From positions 1 to 39,862 of the forward strand of contig JAFGEJ010000216.1 in NCBI GenBank assembly GCA_016931655.1: a stretch of 39,862 nucleotides of DNA. Reading direction: 5' to 3'. The notes under the pieces are model-generated. The model did not search any database, had not been told where the DNA came from, and saw only the letters and a program-made list of their open reading frames with translations. This document shows, in pieces, positions 10,097 through 17,732 of the stretch. Origin of the DNA: Phycisphaerae bacterium (GTDB taxonomy: Bacteria > Planctomycetota > Phycisphaerae > SM23-33). The position numbers and the translations under genes are program-made. Position 1 is the first letter of the stretch, and each line of letters starts with the position of its first letter.

Positions 10097-10378
10097 TCAG
10101 ATTCGATGACATCCCGCTTCCCGGCAGCCAGCCAGGAAATGATTGAACACGTGCAGGATGAGTTCTATGCGATCCTGCAGGCCAAGTTTGCCGAACAGCC
10201 GGCATAGATGCGTTCGCACGGTGGCTACGGATATTCCCAATTCCGTGGCGATTTGCGAGTCACTCCGGCCTTGCAGGAGGCACAGAACGATCTGCTCCTG
10301 CCGTCGGCTAAGCCTCATTTCACTGGCTATTTCGGCCCATGCCTGTTTGGAGAATATTGTGCATTTGGTTCGTTTCAT
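10097..10378 (-). CDS. Stand-alone LuxR/GerE-type HTH regulator
   Basis: A protein of about 93 residues consisting almost only of a GerE/LuxR helix-turn-helix: LSRRQEQIVLCLLQGRSD, then SQIATELGISVATVRTHL and a closing KLGLQDRIELI. No receiver or ligand-binding domain is attached. I prefer the ATG at 10378, with AAGG 6 nt upstream. A TTG at 10411 would add 11 residues and overlap the stop of the STAS gene by 4 nt (TTGA), which would suggest translational coupling. It is the second gene of a pair after a STAS-domain protein, so the pair may form a small partner-switching and transcription module. Targets cannot be read from the sequence; the product is likely a DNA-binding transcription factor. 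Confidence 0.85.
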   Translation of the reverse strand: MKRTKCTIFSKQAWAEIASEMRLSRRQEQIVLCLLQGRSDSQIATELGISVATVRTHLCRLFGKLGLQDRIELILHVFNHFLAGCREAGCHRI

Positions 10379-10407
10379 GTCAGGCCTTGTCTTTATAGAC
10401 GAAACCG

Positions 10408-10692
10408 TCAATTCATCATGGGAAGAATTCGAGACATGCGGTTGATTTCATAGACGGCCTTGGCTTTTCGATTCAGGCCAAGGATGCGAAGATCGCCGCC
10501 TCGCTGTAACAAATGACGCCGCAGAAGCACCAATCTTGCCATCGCTGCCGTGCATGTTTGGCTTGTCCGGCTGAGATCGATAATCACACCCGCTGCAGGT
10601 GATCCCAGAGCCTGTGTTGCCAGGCAGCAGGCGTCTTGATAACTGAATTCCTCGCTTTCATGCCGTATCGTAATGTTATTCCCAGCCACCAT
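10408..10692 (-). CDS. STAS-domain protein (anti-sigma antagonist-like)
   Basis: A 94-residue protein with the STAS fold pattern: a short N-terminal beta strand, GVIIDLSRTSQTCTAAMARL in the middle, then a helix and RGGDLRILGLNRKAKAVYE. In SpoIIAA-like antagonists the middle motif carries a phosphorylated Ser in D-S-S-G; here the same place reads TCTAA, so the canonical Ser is missing and phosphorylation could only be on Thr, if it happens at all. Start ATG at 10692 has a strong AAAGGAG 6 nt upstream. The gene overlaps or abuts the LuxR-type gene downstream. By family it would bind an anti-sigma or other regulatory kinase partner, but none is encoded in the window. Confidence 0.8.
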   Translation of the reverse strand: MVAGNNITIRHESEEFSYQDACCLATQALGSPAAGVIIDLSRTSQTCTAAMARLVLLRRHLLQRGGDLRILGLNRKAKAVYEINRMSRILPMMN

Positions 10693-10709
10693 GATGTTCT
10701 CCTTTCATC

Positions 10710-11336
10710 ATGGGATACCAAGTATCGTCGTTACTTGAGGAAACATTTTCTTTTATCGAAAAAGAGACTTGTACAGAGGTTGAAGCACAGCAGGAGAAGC
10801 CTCCTACTTTGACTCGAAAAGTTATCGAACACATCGCCAAAATCGCGCCAACTTCATCGCTGGGTGCGAAATGCGAGTTTACGGTACGGCATGCCGATAT
10901 TAACAGAAAGCGTCGGTCAGAATCCATCCATTCGGTTATTACTCAAATGGACTCGCTTTATTTCGACCGAGTGGAAATTATGAGGCAGCAATATGCGCGA
11001 GAAGAAAGTTTTCAGAGAGAAGTATACAAGTGTTATGTAACAGATCTTCATAAAGACTCCCCATCAGAACCCCCTTCACCAGGAAACCTTACGGTTGGAG
11101 AGTGGCAACCACCACCAAAAGAACACAAAATCACGGTTGAACTCCGAGCAGGTAGCAGTCGTAGAAAACTGCGTCTTACTGTTTTGCCCAAACAATATAG
11201 TGAGGCTGTTCATTGGCATGATGAGGAAATAGCCCTGTTGATTGACGCAACAATCGACAAGAGAACAAGCAACTGGTCAGTAAGTGAATTGCACGAGTTC
11301 CGACCCTATTCCAAAAAAGATCCACGATTGTTCTAA
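10710..11336 (+). CDS. Hypothetical protein, possibly missing its 5' end
   Basis: A 208-residue frame from the only ATG available before an upstream in-frame stop. There is no Shine-Dalgarno, and the ATG sits inside the leader of the divergent STAS gene, 17 nt from its start codon. The C-terminal half has the pattern ITVELRAGSS...RKLRLTVLPKQYSEAVHWH, followed by IALLIDATIDKRTSNWSV and FRPY. This resembles the C-terminal domain of uncharacterised proteins in which a conserved alanine-histidine turn precedes a small beta meander ending in a Trp. The N-terminal part is charged and helical. Codon use is AT-richer than the neighbours. It may be a real accessory gene or the 3' part of a longer gene whose front was replaced. 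Confidence 0.55.
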   Translation: MGYQVSSLLEETFSFIEKETCTEVEAQQEKPPTLTRKVIEHIAKIAPTSSLGAKCEFTVRHADINRKRRSESIHSVITQMDSLYFDRVEIMRQQYAREESFQREVYKCYVTDLHKDSPSEPPSPGNLTVGEWQPPPKEHKITVELRAGSSRRKLRLTVLPKQYSEAVHWHDEEIALLIDATIDKRTSNWSVSELHEFRPYSKKDPRLF

Positions 11337-11383
11337 GACTGTTTGTAATCGATTTTGCATTATGCTAAATGGAGCATCAAATC

Positions 11384-11575
11384 ATGACCTATGATGAACT
11401 GCCTGCACATGAAATTCTTGATGACATTCAACACGAAAATGTCCCTGATAATGCATTGTTAGATGCGCAATGTTGGCGCACCATATGTGATGTGCAAGCA
11501 AGATATCCACGCGACGTCGATCCAGACATTTGGAAGGAATTGTGTCGACGTCGTGGTCAACTAAGAAACCACTGA
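11384..11575 (+). CDS. Small acidic hypothetical protein
   Basis: A 63-residue protein starting at the ATG at 11384, which has GGAG 9 nt upstream; an ATG at 11369 lacks such a site. The sequence begins MTYDELPAHEILDDIQ and ends in a basic tail, RRRGQLRNH. It is strongly acidic in its first half with one WR and one IW pair. No family is recognised. It follows the preceding hypothetical gene by about 47 nt on the same strand and shares its AT-richer composition, so the two may belong together as an accessory pair; an antitoxin-like role is possible but nothing in the sequence shows it. Confidence 0.5.
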   Translation: MTYDELPAHEILDDIQHENVPDNALLDAQCWRTICDVQARYPRDVDPDIWKELCRRRGQLRNH

Positions 11576-11670
11576 ATTACTTTTTTCCCCATTAAATCAT
11601 CCCCTCCCTTGCTCGCTACTCGTTAACCGCGTATGCCCTTTGAATCCATCGCTTTACATTCTCCCCACCG

Positions 11671-11712
11671 TTTGACCCTTCGACAGGCTCAGGATTCACT
11701 CGTTCGGGCGGA
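11671..11712. repeat. Fragment of the TCATCCTGAGC/CTTCGAC repeat family
   Basis: A partial copy (cccttcgacaggctcaggat followed by cactcgttcgggcgg) of the dispersed palindromic family seen complete at 23511 and 28670. It lies in the gap before the MNT gene. Confidence 0.5.
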
Positions 11713-11754
11713 AGGGACTGGACTTTTTGCATCAATCATCCGAAAATAGATTTT

Positions 11755-12075
11755 ATGGGTATCGATGAACAAACCGTAGAGACGATTGTCCGGCGGATAT
11801 TGTCGGTGGCTGCCCCGGATAAGATTATCCTGTTCGGTTCGGCGGCTACGGGAGAGATGACCCGCGACAGCGACATCGACTTGCTGATCGTCGAGTCGGA
11901 CATTCCCGACCGGCAGGCGGAATACGTCCGCATTCGCCGTGCGTTGAGCGACATGTGCTTCCCCTTCGACATTCTCTTCATCACCACACAATGGTTCGAG
12001 GAAAGCAAGGATGTCGTCGGCGGAATTGCCTATCCCGCGAACAAATACGGCAAGGTGATCTATGACGCCGCATGA
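11755..12075 (+). CDS. MNT-type minimal nucleotidyltransferase
   Basis: A 106-residue DNA polymerase beta-like nucleotidyltransferase. The catalytic motif is complete: G28-S29 followed by D40 and D42 (FGSAATGEMTRDSDIDLL), with the third carboxylate D72 in FDILF. Family members of this size are the antitoxin half of HEPN-MNT modules and act by adding AMP residues to the HEPN toxin. The ATG at 11755 has no obvious Shine-Dalgarno. The stop overlaps the start of a HEPN-like reading frame by 14 nt, the typical arrangement. Here the HEPN partner is cut short after about 32 residues, so this antitoxin appears to be an orphan. Confidence 0.88.
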   Translation: MGIDEQTVETIVRRILSVAAPDKIILFGSAATGEMTRDSDIDLLIVESDIPDRQAEYVRIRRALSDMCFPFDILFITTQWFEESKDVVGGIAYPANKYGKVIYDAA

Positions 12076-12157
12076 AAAAGGCATGAGCAAGGTTTTGGCG
12101 GAATGGTTTCGCAAGGCCGATAAGGATATGGCTGTGGCGGAACGTTTGGCCGCAGTG
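12062..12157 (+). pseudogene. HEPN-domain toxin remnant
   Basis: The frame begins MTPHEKGMSKVLAEWFRKA and continues DKDMAVAERLAAV, the usual first helix of HEPN proteins (W..KA..D...A). At 12158 it runs into one arm of a palindromic repeat and reads on through repeat sequence to a stop at 12346 with no HEPN-like residues, including no R-x4-6-H motif. The rest of the domain is not found before the next gene. The gene therefore looks disrupted and deleted. Confidence 0.75.
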
Positions 12158-12430
12158 CGTAGGGCGTGCAACTCGCTTGCACGCGCAATCTTCATTCGAT
12201 TTTCAATCTGCGTGCAAGCAAGTTGCACGCCCTACGATTCCCCCCTCTGCTCGCTACCCTTCGACTCGCTTCGTTCGCTCAGGATATCCGATTCTCGGAG
12301 ATCGAGGCTGTCGGCCCGGGGAATGGGCAGGGCGTGCAATACCTAAGGCCTCTACGATTCGCTTCGATTTGTTGCACGCTCAAGGTTCATTCCATCATCA
12401 ATCTGCGTGCAGGCGAGTTGCACTCCTTAG
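12158..12430. repeat. Compound palindromic repeat element
   Basis: A near-perfect hairpin has arms 12158-12184 and 12210-12236 (27 bp, one mismatch) around a 25-nt loop; the arm core is GGGCGTGCAACTCGCTTGCA. A diverged second copy of the right half lies at about 12400-12430 (atctgcgtgcaggcgagttg), ending at the stop codon of the GNAT gene. Between them is a fragment of a second family (cccttcgactcgcttcgttc). It replaces most of the HEPN gene. Confidence 0.8.
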
Positions 12431-12954
12431 GAACTTGAAACCGGCCCGGTGGCTTGGAAGGCTTTGTGGAATTCGACGGTTCCCCGCGGGACGCAGCCGT
12501 CGAAGGACAAAACGAAAAAAGCGTCCGGGGGAACGCCTTCGTGGCGGAGGCCTTGGACGTTTCTGAATCCGAAGCGCGTGTAATAGCCCGGATGGCCCAC
12601 GAGGCAGCAGCCCCGGGCGCTGATAGCCTTTAGGCGCGACAGGCCCTCCTCGATCAGCGCCCCGCCGATGCCCTTGCGCTGTTGTTCCGGCAGGACGGAC
12701 ACGGGCCCCAGGCCGTACCAGTCGGCTGTGCCGTCGGAAAGCGTCACCGGCGAGAAGGCGATGTGCCCCACAACGCAGCCGTCCACTTCCGCCACGAGCG
12801 AAATCGTAAGCGCCCCGGCTGCCCGCAGCGCGGAGATAACGAATTGCTCCGTGTGCCGGCTGATTTCCAGTGTGCGGAACGCCGCTTCTGTGACGTTGGT
12901 GATATCGTTCACGTCGGCGGGGGTTTCCGGCCGGATGAGCATATGGTCTTTCAC
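12427..12954 (-). CDS. GNAT N-acetyltransferase, YhbS-like
   Basis: A 175-residue GCN5-related acetyltransferase. The acetyl-CoA binding loop is clear as VLPEQQRKGIGGALIEEGL, preceded by VVGHIAFSPV and the strand WYGLGPVSV, and followed by the YhbS-type ending VGHPGYYTRFGF. Family members transfer acetyl groups from acetyl-CoA to small amines or to proteins or tRNA; the substrate is not evident. The start is GTG at 12954, with AAAGG about 10 nt upstream; an ATG four codons later is an alternative. It starts 13 nt after the stop of the secreted protein gene on the same strand, so the two are likely co-transcribed. Its 3' end touches a palindromic repeat. Confidence 0.9.
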   Translation of the reverse strand: MKDHMLIRPETPADVNDITNVTEAAFRTLEISRHTEQFVISALRAAGALTISLVAEVDGCVVGHIAFSPVTLSDGTADWYGLGPVSVLPEQQRKGIGGALIEEGLSRLKAISARGCCLVGHPGYYTRFGFRNVQGLRHEGVPPDAFFVLSFDGCVPRGTVEFHKAFQATGPVSSS

Positions 12955-12967
12955 TTGCGGGCCTTTC

Positions 12968-14143
12968 TTAGAACTCGTCCATGTTGCGTTGGCGGAGGAC
13001 CTTGCGGAGCATCAGATATCGCTTGCCCCTGTAATAGGTCACGTCGCCGGAGACGCGCAGGAGCATGTCGCTCTTTCCGCTGTCAGCCATCATCATCTTG
13101 ATCCATTCCAGCCGCAGGCCCGGCAGGATGCGCAGGGGCGGTTCGCGGAGCGTGTTATCGCTCTCGAAACGGGCCTGCCACCATTTCCCTTCAGGTTCCT
13201 GAATGACCCGGATGATTCGATCGACCACCAGCTCGCGTTTTCCGGGCGTAAAGGGGGTTTCCCCCGCCGGGGCGACGGAGTTGACGTTTTCGTCGGCTTT
13301 GCGTCGCGGCGCGGGAGTGGTTCGGATGGCCCGGCCGGGGCGGTCCTGGAGCATCTCCGCGATCAGCCCAGTGGTGGTGTCCTCTCCGGCCGGCTGGGTG
13401 GTTGCCTTCCGCGCCGGCGACTTGGCGACGGGGGGCGGCTCGACGTCGGTGACGTCCTCCTCGACAATGGCAACGCGCTGCAGCAGCAGGTAGGAATATT
13501 TCGTATCCCGCGTGGTTTCGCCGGAGAAACGAAACCGCACGTCGGGATGCGCCTCGAGGTAGGTTTCGACCTCCTCCAGCAGACGGCAGGGCAGCAGGCG
13601 TCGCGGGGATTCGTACGGCAGGCGGCGGTTGTTCTCGAACGTCACGACGAAGGCCTCGGCTTCCGTGCCGGGGCGGGGGATTTTTTTCACGCGCCCGATG
13701 CGTCCGGCGACGGCCTGGCCTTCCGAGGCGCTGGGGCCTCCGTCCGATTCGCCGCCGCTCGTCGCCGCCGCGACGGCGGCGGAACGAGCCTTGACGCCCC
13801 GGGGCAGAACCACGGGCGAAGCGCCCTTCGAGCGCAGGCGGCGAGCGATTTCTTCCGGGCTAAGGCGGGGAGGGGGGGGCGGAGCTTCCGAATCCGGCCC
13901 AGCCGATTCGTCCTCACTCGGCGCCGAAGTCGGCGATTTGCCGGTCGGTTCGGCCTGTTCTTCGGGCAGCGTTTCCGGGGTCGCCGGTTGGGTCCTGGAC
14001 GACCAATGGTGCAACGTCGCCCGCTCAATTTCTTCCAGCGGCACGGGGATCCATTCGTCGTCGGCTTCCGAGGGCTCTTCGGCGCAGAACTCCGCGCAGG
14101 CAAGGCCGAGAACCAACAGGATGACGAAACCCTTTTTCATCAT
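12968..14143 (-). CDS. Secreted protein with a duplicated uncharacterised domain
   Basis: A 391-residue protein with an N-terminal signal sequence (MMKKGFVILLVLGLACAEF). Residues about 25-145 are low-complexity, rich in Pro, Glu and Ser, with six prolines in a row encoded by a G/C homopolymer-like tract near 13870. Two related domains follow, at about 148-235 and 300-385. Each begins G/D-R-I-x-R-V, carries a strand of the type AFVVTFENN or WQARFESDN, then R-x-LPG/LLP, and ends in YSYLLLQRVAIV or KRYLMLRKVL. I recognise no family; the duplicated small beta domain (OB- or SH3-like?) in the envelope suggests a structural or binding role. It forms a pair with the downstream GNAT gene. Confidence 0.75.
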   Translation of the reverse strand: MMKKGFVILLVLGLACAEFCAEEPSEADDEWIPVPLEEIERATLHHWSSRTQPATPETLPEEQAEPTGKSPTSAPSEDESAGPDSEAPPPPPRLSPEEIARRLRSKGASPVVLPRGVKARSAAVAAATSGGESDGGPSASEGQAVAGRIGRVKKIPRPGTEAEAFVVTFENNRRLPYESPRRLLPCRLLEEVETYLEAHPDVRFRFSGETTRDTKYSYLLLQRVAIVEEDVTDVEPPPVAKSPARKATTQPAGEDTTTGLIAEMLQDRPGRAIRTTPAPRRKADENVNSVAPAGETPFTPGKRELVVDRIIRVIQEPEGKWWQARFESDNTLREPPLRILPGLRLEWIKMMMADSGKSDMLLRVSGDVTYYRGKRYLMLRKVLRQRNMDEF

Positions 14144-14188
14144 ATTGGGGGTATTGTACCGGTTCTCTCCCCCGCGAACAACAAGACG

Positions 14189-14299
14189 GTGGCACCTTCA
14201 AGCGAGTCCGCGAGCTTGTGGGTGCTTGTAGTTCGTTAAAAAAAGCACCCACAAGAATGGGAAAACGTGATTACGTTTTCCCATTCTTGAAGGTGCCAC
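14189..14299. repeat. Cloverleaf-forming palindromic element
   Basis: The outer arms GTGGCACCTTCAAG (14189-14202) and CTTGAAGGTGCCAC (14286-14299) are perfect complements. Inside are two perfect 13-bp hairpins: CTTGTGGGTGCTT (14215-14227) with AAGCACCCACAAG (14243-14255), and AATGGGAAAACGT (14256-14268) with ACGTTTTCCCATT (14273-14285). The second hairpin abuts both the first hairpin and the outer arm, making a three-way junction. It lies just past the stop of the L-fucose isomerase gene. Confidence 0.85.
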
Positions 14300-14314
14300 G
14301 AATATGGAATTTTT

Positions 14315-16036
14315 TTACTGTTTTGCCCGCAGGAGTTTGGCCTGGTCGGAACCGCCGTTTATGACGTGCAGCAACGGAAGGGGCCGGTCCACGCCTTCGA
14401 CGAAGCCCGGCCTGGCCTGCCAGGGGGTAACGGAAATCACGTTGGCCAGGTCCATCCAGTGCTCCAGCCGCGCGGGCGGCAGGTTCCACGTCATGTGGAA
14501 GTGGTTCGCCGGGGCGTACTGCTTGTACTCGGCCATCGTGGCGTATTTCGGCACGACGAACGTGTGAGGCCAGGTGACGTTGGACGTGTTGGCGACGGCC
14601 CGGGCGAGTTTGGCGGGCATTTCGACGGTGCAGGCCTCGTCCCAGACCAGACTGAACATGCCCGAAAGCTCGCTGTACGCCAGTCGGCTGGCGATGCCCT
14701 CGACGCCGCCGGGCGTGAGGAACGTCACGCTGTTTCCGCCGCCGGGGAAGTAATACAACTCCGCGCCGGGCATGGAGACGCCCTTCATCACGTCGGCGGG
14801 TTTCGCGCCGGGCGTCGCGGCCCAGTCGAAACTGGCCGAGCCGCTGTTGTCGCCGTCCACAAACCCCCGCTGCGCCCAGAGAGCGTTTTTTCCGAACTTC
14901 ACGCCGAGTTTTTTCGCCAGGCCCTGGATTTCCCACGGCTCCCAGACTTTTCGGAAGTCCATGAACAGCGGGGGATTTCCGCCCGACAGCCAGGTCTTGA
15001 AGAGCATCGTCAGCAGGCCCTGCACGTCGGCCTCGGTGGCGAAGGGCAGGGGGGCCTTTGGGCCGTTATGGTCGAACGTGGAGTTAAAGAGGCTCTCGGC
15101 TGTGTCGCAGATCGGCAGGGGCATGCCGCGACGATCCGAGCCCCATTCGAGCTGGTTCATGAACCCGCCGCCGACGGCGTTCAGGTCGGTCAGCAGGTCG
15201 CGCATGATGAGATACATCGCCAGGCCCTGGTCGAACTTTTCGCTCGCGTCGGTTTGGGAAAGGTCCAGCCGAGAACCGACGTGGCGATTGACCCAGCCGC
15301 GGAGTTTTTGTAATTCTTTTTTATCGTACGCGCCCTTGTTGAGCATGTCGGCAAGGAGTTTCATGTCTAATCGCGTGATCTCCAGGCCGAACGTCCGGCG
15401 GGTGGGCAGAATATGCGCCAGGGCGGTTTCCATGCCCATCGAATCGTGGCCGAAGACGACGACGCGTCGGCCTTTCAGGCCGGCGTACGTCATCGCCGCG
15501 TAGCACCAGTCGATCAGGGCCTGGGCGGTGTTGTCGGTCATTTTGGGCTTCATGCCCGCGTCCGGCCAGGTGCCGACGTTCAGGGCCGCCAGTCGGCCCG
15601 TCTGGGCCAGGGCGCCGTTGACGGCGTGGGCGTATACCACGCCGGGCTTCGGGCCGCTGTTGCCGCAGGTGATGTTCACGGGCATATCGCCGGGCAACTG
15701 TGACAGCAGGCTCATGAGCGTCAGTTGCGGAAAGGCCCAGGTATCCGGCGCACAGATCAGCGCGTCGACGCCGGCGTTGCGGAACTGCTTTGCGACGATG
15801 TCGGCCTGCTTCTCGCCGTCGATCAGAACGGTGGAGTACACCACCTCCACGGGCGAACCGTCGGGCAATTTCACGCCGCCGGCTACCGCGTTGGCGACCA
15901 TTTCCACGATATTTGCGCATCGCTGCCGGGACGGCTTGTCCACGCGAGGATCACTCGTGGCGCACACGCCGAACGTGACAGTTTTCGCCTTGCCCTGCTT
16001 GCTCGCCGTCAGCCGTCTTGCCGTTGCCTTCGCCAT
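14315..16036 (-). CDS. fucI: L-fucose isomerase family protein
   Basis: A 573-residue protein close in length to E. coli FucI (about 590). FucI converts L-fucose to L-fuculose, and D-arabinose to D-ribulose, using Mn2+ in the cytoplasm. Family features are visible: TFGVCATSDPRVD at the N-terminus, CDTAESLFNSTFDHNG before the active site, the metal-ligand Glu in FATEADVQG (about residue 335) and Asp in LFMDFRKVW (about residue 360), and a late NHFHMTW near the third ligand position. ATG at 16036 has GGGAAA about 7 nt upstream. It is the last gene of the minus arm, after the kinase, with a perfect 32-bp palindrome in between. It would supply the first step of deoxyhexose breakdown. L-rhamnose as substrate would be unusual for this family, so fucose is the better guess. 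Confidence 0.9.
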   Translation of the reverse strand: MAKATARRLTASKQGKAKTVTFGVCATSDPRVDKPSRQRCANIVEMVANAVAGGVKLPDGSPVEVVYSTVLIDGEKQADIVAKQFRNAGVDALICAPDTWAFPQLTLMSLLSQLPGDMPVNITCGNSGPKPGVVYAHAVNGALAQTGRLAALNVGTWPDAGMKPKMTDNTAQALIDWCYAAMTYAGLKGRRVVVFGHDSMGMETALAHILPTRRTFGLEITRLDMKLLADMLNKGAYDKKELQKLRGWVNRHVGSRLDLSQTDASEKFDQGLAMYLIMRDLLTDLNAVGGGFMNQLEWGSDRRGMPLPICDTAESLFNSTFDHNGPKAPLPFATEADVQGLLTMLFKTWLSGGNPPLFMDFRKVWEPWEIQGLAKKLGVKFGKNALWAQRGFVDGDNSGSASFDWAATPGAKPADVMKGVSMPGAELYYFPGGGNSVTFLTPGGVEGIASRLAYSELSGMFSLVWDEACTVEMPAKLARAVANTSNVTWPHTFVVPKYATMAEYKQYAPANHFHMTWNLPPARLEHWMDLANVISVTPWQARPGFVEGVDRPLPLLHVINGGSDQAKLLRAKQ

Positions 16037-16061
16037 GAGGGTTTCCCTTCACGCCTGGGAC

Positions 16062-16093
16062 TTGCCTGGCGGAGCAGGTGCTCCGCCAGGCAA
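16062..16093. promoter_or_regulatory. Perfect 15-bp palindrome upstream of fucI
   Basis: The arm TTGCCTGGCGGAGCA at 16062-16076 and its exact complement at 16079-16093 are separated by GG. It lies 25 nt before the fucI start codon on the coding strand. It could be a leader hairpin, an operator or a repeat copy. Confidence 0.6.
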
Positions 16094-16109
16094 TTCTTCA
16101 GACTCGAAT

Positions 16110-16207
16110 TATCCACGGATTTCACGGATTGAAGAAGATTACACGGATTTTTTCATATTTTTATCCGTGTAATCTCTTTTTCTTATCCGTGTAATCCGTG
16201 GAGGATT
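16110..16207. repeat. CACGGATT palindromic repeat, copy 1
   Basis: An imperfect inverted repeat: atccacggatttcacggatt on the left, a central acacggatt...atccgtgt hairpin, and aatccgtggaggat on the right. It is the same family as 24641-24742 and 27294-27335. It fills the gap between the kinase and fucI. Confidence 0.75.
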
Positions 16208-16218
16208 ATGTTGTTTCT

Positions 16219-17682
16219 TTATTTCCGAAGCTTCCGATACGCCTCTCGTCTTTTCGTCCACGCGGCTGGATCGCGGGGCTGGTAGGTGGTCATTTCGGTG
16301 GAATTTCGCATTACCTTACGGACGTCGGCGGGGCTTTTCAGCACACCCATCGCAACCGCCTGTGTTAAAGCGTTACCCAGTGCGGTGCATTCCTCCGCGC
16401 CGGTGTGGACGGGCATACCGCAGGCGTCGGCCGTCAACTGGCAGAGCAGCCTGTTGCGGATGCCGCCGCCGACCATGTACAGCGTTTGAATCGTTTCGCC
16501 CGCCAGTTCATTCAGCGTCTGAAGCTGCCGGGCGTATTCCAGCGCCAGGGATTCCAGAACGCAGCGGATCAGCTGGCCGTGCGATTCGCACTGCGGCTGA
16601 TTGTGTTTCGCCAGCACCGCCCGCAATGCTTCTTCCATGTCCGCCGGGGCCATCAGCGTTTCGTCCGTCACGTCCAGTACAGCGTTGCAGGTTGCCTTTG
16701 TCGCCTCCTCGGTGATTCGGACATAATCCCACGGGTCGGCCTGCGTGTCCCATTTGCGTTTGCATTCCTGTACCAGCCAAAGGCCCAGGATATGGTTGCA
16801 CAGGTACCATCCGCCGAGCGTATATTCGTTGCAGAACCCCGACGCGAAGCACTCCGGCGTGACGACGGGTTCCTTGACCAGCGAGCCGAGAATACTCCAC
16901 GTGCCGCAGGACAAAAACGCCCAGTGTTCGCCCTCGGCCGGTATCGCCGCCACCACCGCCGCCGTGTCATGCCCGCAACTTGCGACGACGGGCAGGTCAT
17001 GCAACCCCGTTTCCTCCGCCACCTCCGGCTGCAACGGCCCGACGAGAGTGCCCGGCTCGACGATCTCGCCGAAGATGTCCGGCACGTTAAACCGGCGGAA
17101 CAAGTCCGTCGGCCATTGACGATCCACGCCCATCAGACTCGAACCGCTGATGATCGACCGCTCGTTGCATTGCTTGCCGGTCAGCAGATAGATAAACAGG
17201 TTCGGCATATTCAGCAGCGACTTGGCCGTCGTAAGCAGGGGGTCGCCGTCTCGCTGCATGGAGAGAAGTTGATAGAGTGTGCCGATGGCCCAGGTTTCCT
17301 CGCCGAGGGCCTGGAAGGCCTCCTGGCGGGGGACGATTGCGTCGGCGTACTCGTGGATGTTCTGCGTTCGCCCGTCGCGGTAACTTACGGGCAGCCCCAA
17401 CAGCTTGCCCCGCGCGTCCAGCAGGCCGAAGTCCACGGCCCAGGTATCGACGGCCATCGAGGTGAGTTTCACTCCCTTCCGGGCGCAAATCTTCATCGCC
17501 TCGAACATTTCGGCGACGAGGAACGGAAAATCCCAGTACATCGTACCGGCCAGCGTCACCCGCCGATTGGGAAAACGGTGAATTTCCTCCTTGGCAGCCT
17601 TGCCGTCGGCGAGCGTGACGAGAATCCCCCGCCCGCTCTCCGCGCCGAAGTCCATCGCAAGAAAATGATGCTCTTTACCCAT
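16219..17682 (-). CDS. FGGY carbohydrate kinase, rhamnulokinase-like
   Basis: A 487-residue sugar kinase of the FGGY family, most like RhaB (about 490). The N-terminal phosphate-binding motif is AMDFGAESGRG, the substrate-side Trp/Asp segment is AVDTWAVDFGLLD, and the second half has SCGHDTAAVVAAIP, LSCGTWSILGS and the late GGGIRNRLLCQLTAD. RhaB-type kinases phosphorylate L-rhamnulose, and relatives act on L-fuculose, at O1 with ATP. ATG at 17682 has GGGAGAG about 10 nt upstream. It lies between the AEC transporter and fucI on the same strand. With FucI it would yield L-fuculose 1-phosphate. The usual next enzyme, a class II aldolase, is not in the window. Which ketose it prefers cannot be told from the sequence. 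Confidence 0.9.
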   Translation of the reverse strand: MGKEHHFLAMDFGAESGRGILVTLADGKAAKEEIHRFPNRRVTLAGTMYWDFPFLVAEMFEAMKICARKGVKLTSMAVDTWAVDFGLLDARGKLLGLPVSYRDGRTQNIHEYADAIVPRQEAFQALGEETWAIGTLYQLLSMQRDGDPLLTTAKSLLNMPNLFIYLLTGKQCNERSIISGSSLMGVDRQWPTDLFRRFNVPDIFGEIVEPGTLVGPLQPEVAEETGLHDLPVVASCGHDTAAVVAAIPAEGEHWAFLSCGTWSILGSLVKEPVVTPECFASGFCNEYTLGGWYLCNHILGLWLVQECKRKWDTQADPWDYVRITEEATKATCNAVLDVTDETLMAPADMEEALRAVLAKHNQPQCESHGQLIRCVLESLALEYARQLQTLNELAGETIQTLYMVGGGIRNRLLCQLTADACGMPVHTGAEECTALGNALTQAVAMGVLKSPADVRKVMRNSTEMTTYQPRDPAAWTKRREAYRKLRK

Positions 17683-17732
17683 GTCCTGCTCTCCCGAATG
17701 GTCACATGCCTTCGGTGTTCTTTTTCGTTTTT

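Noticed and set aside
12158-12430. Insertion sequence
   Set aside because: There is no transposase frame or target-site duplication; it is a palindromic repeat rather than an IS.
12668-14239. Long open frame on the plus strand opposite the secreted protein and GNAT genes
   Set aside because: It is antisense to two genes with clear signal peptide, domain and acetyl-CoA motifs; its product is Arg/Gly-rich low complexity typical of shadow frames in GC-rich DNA.
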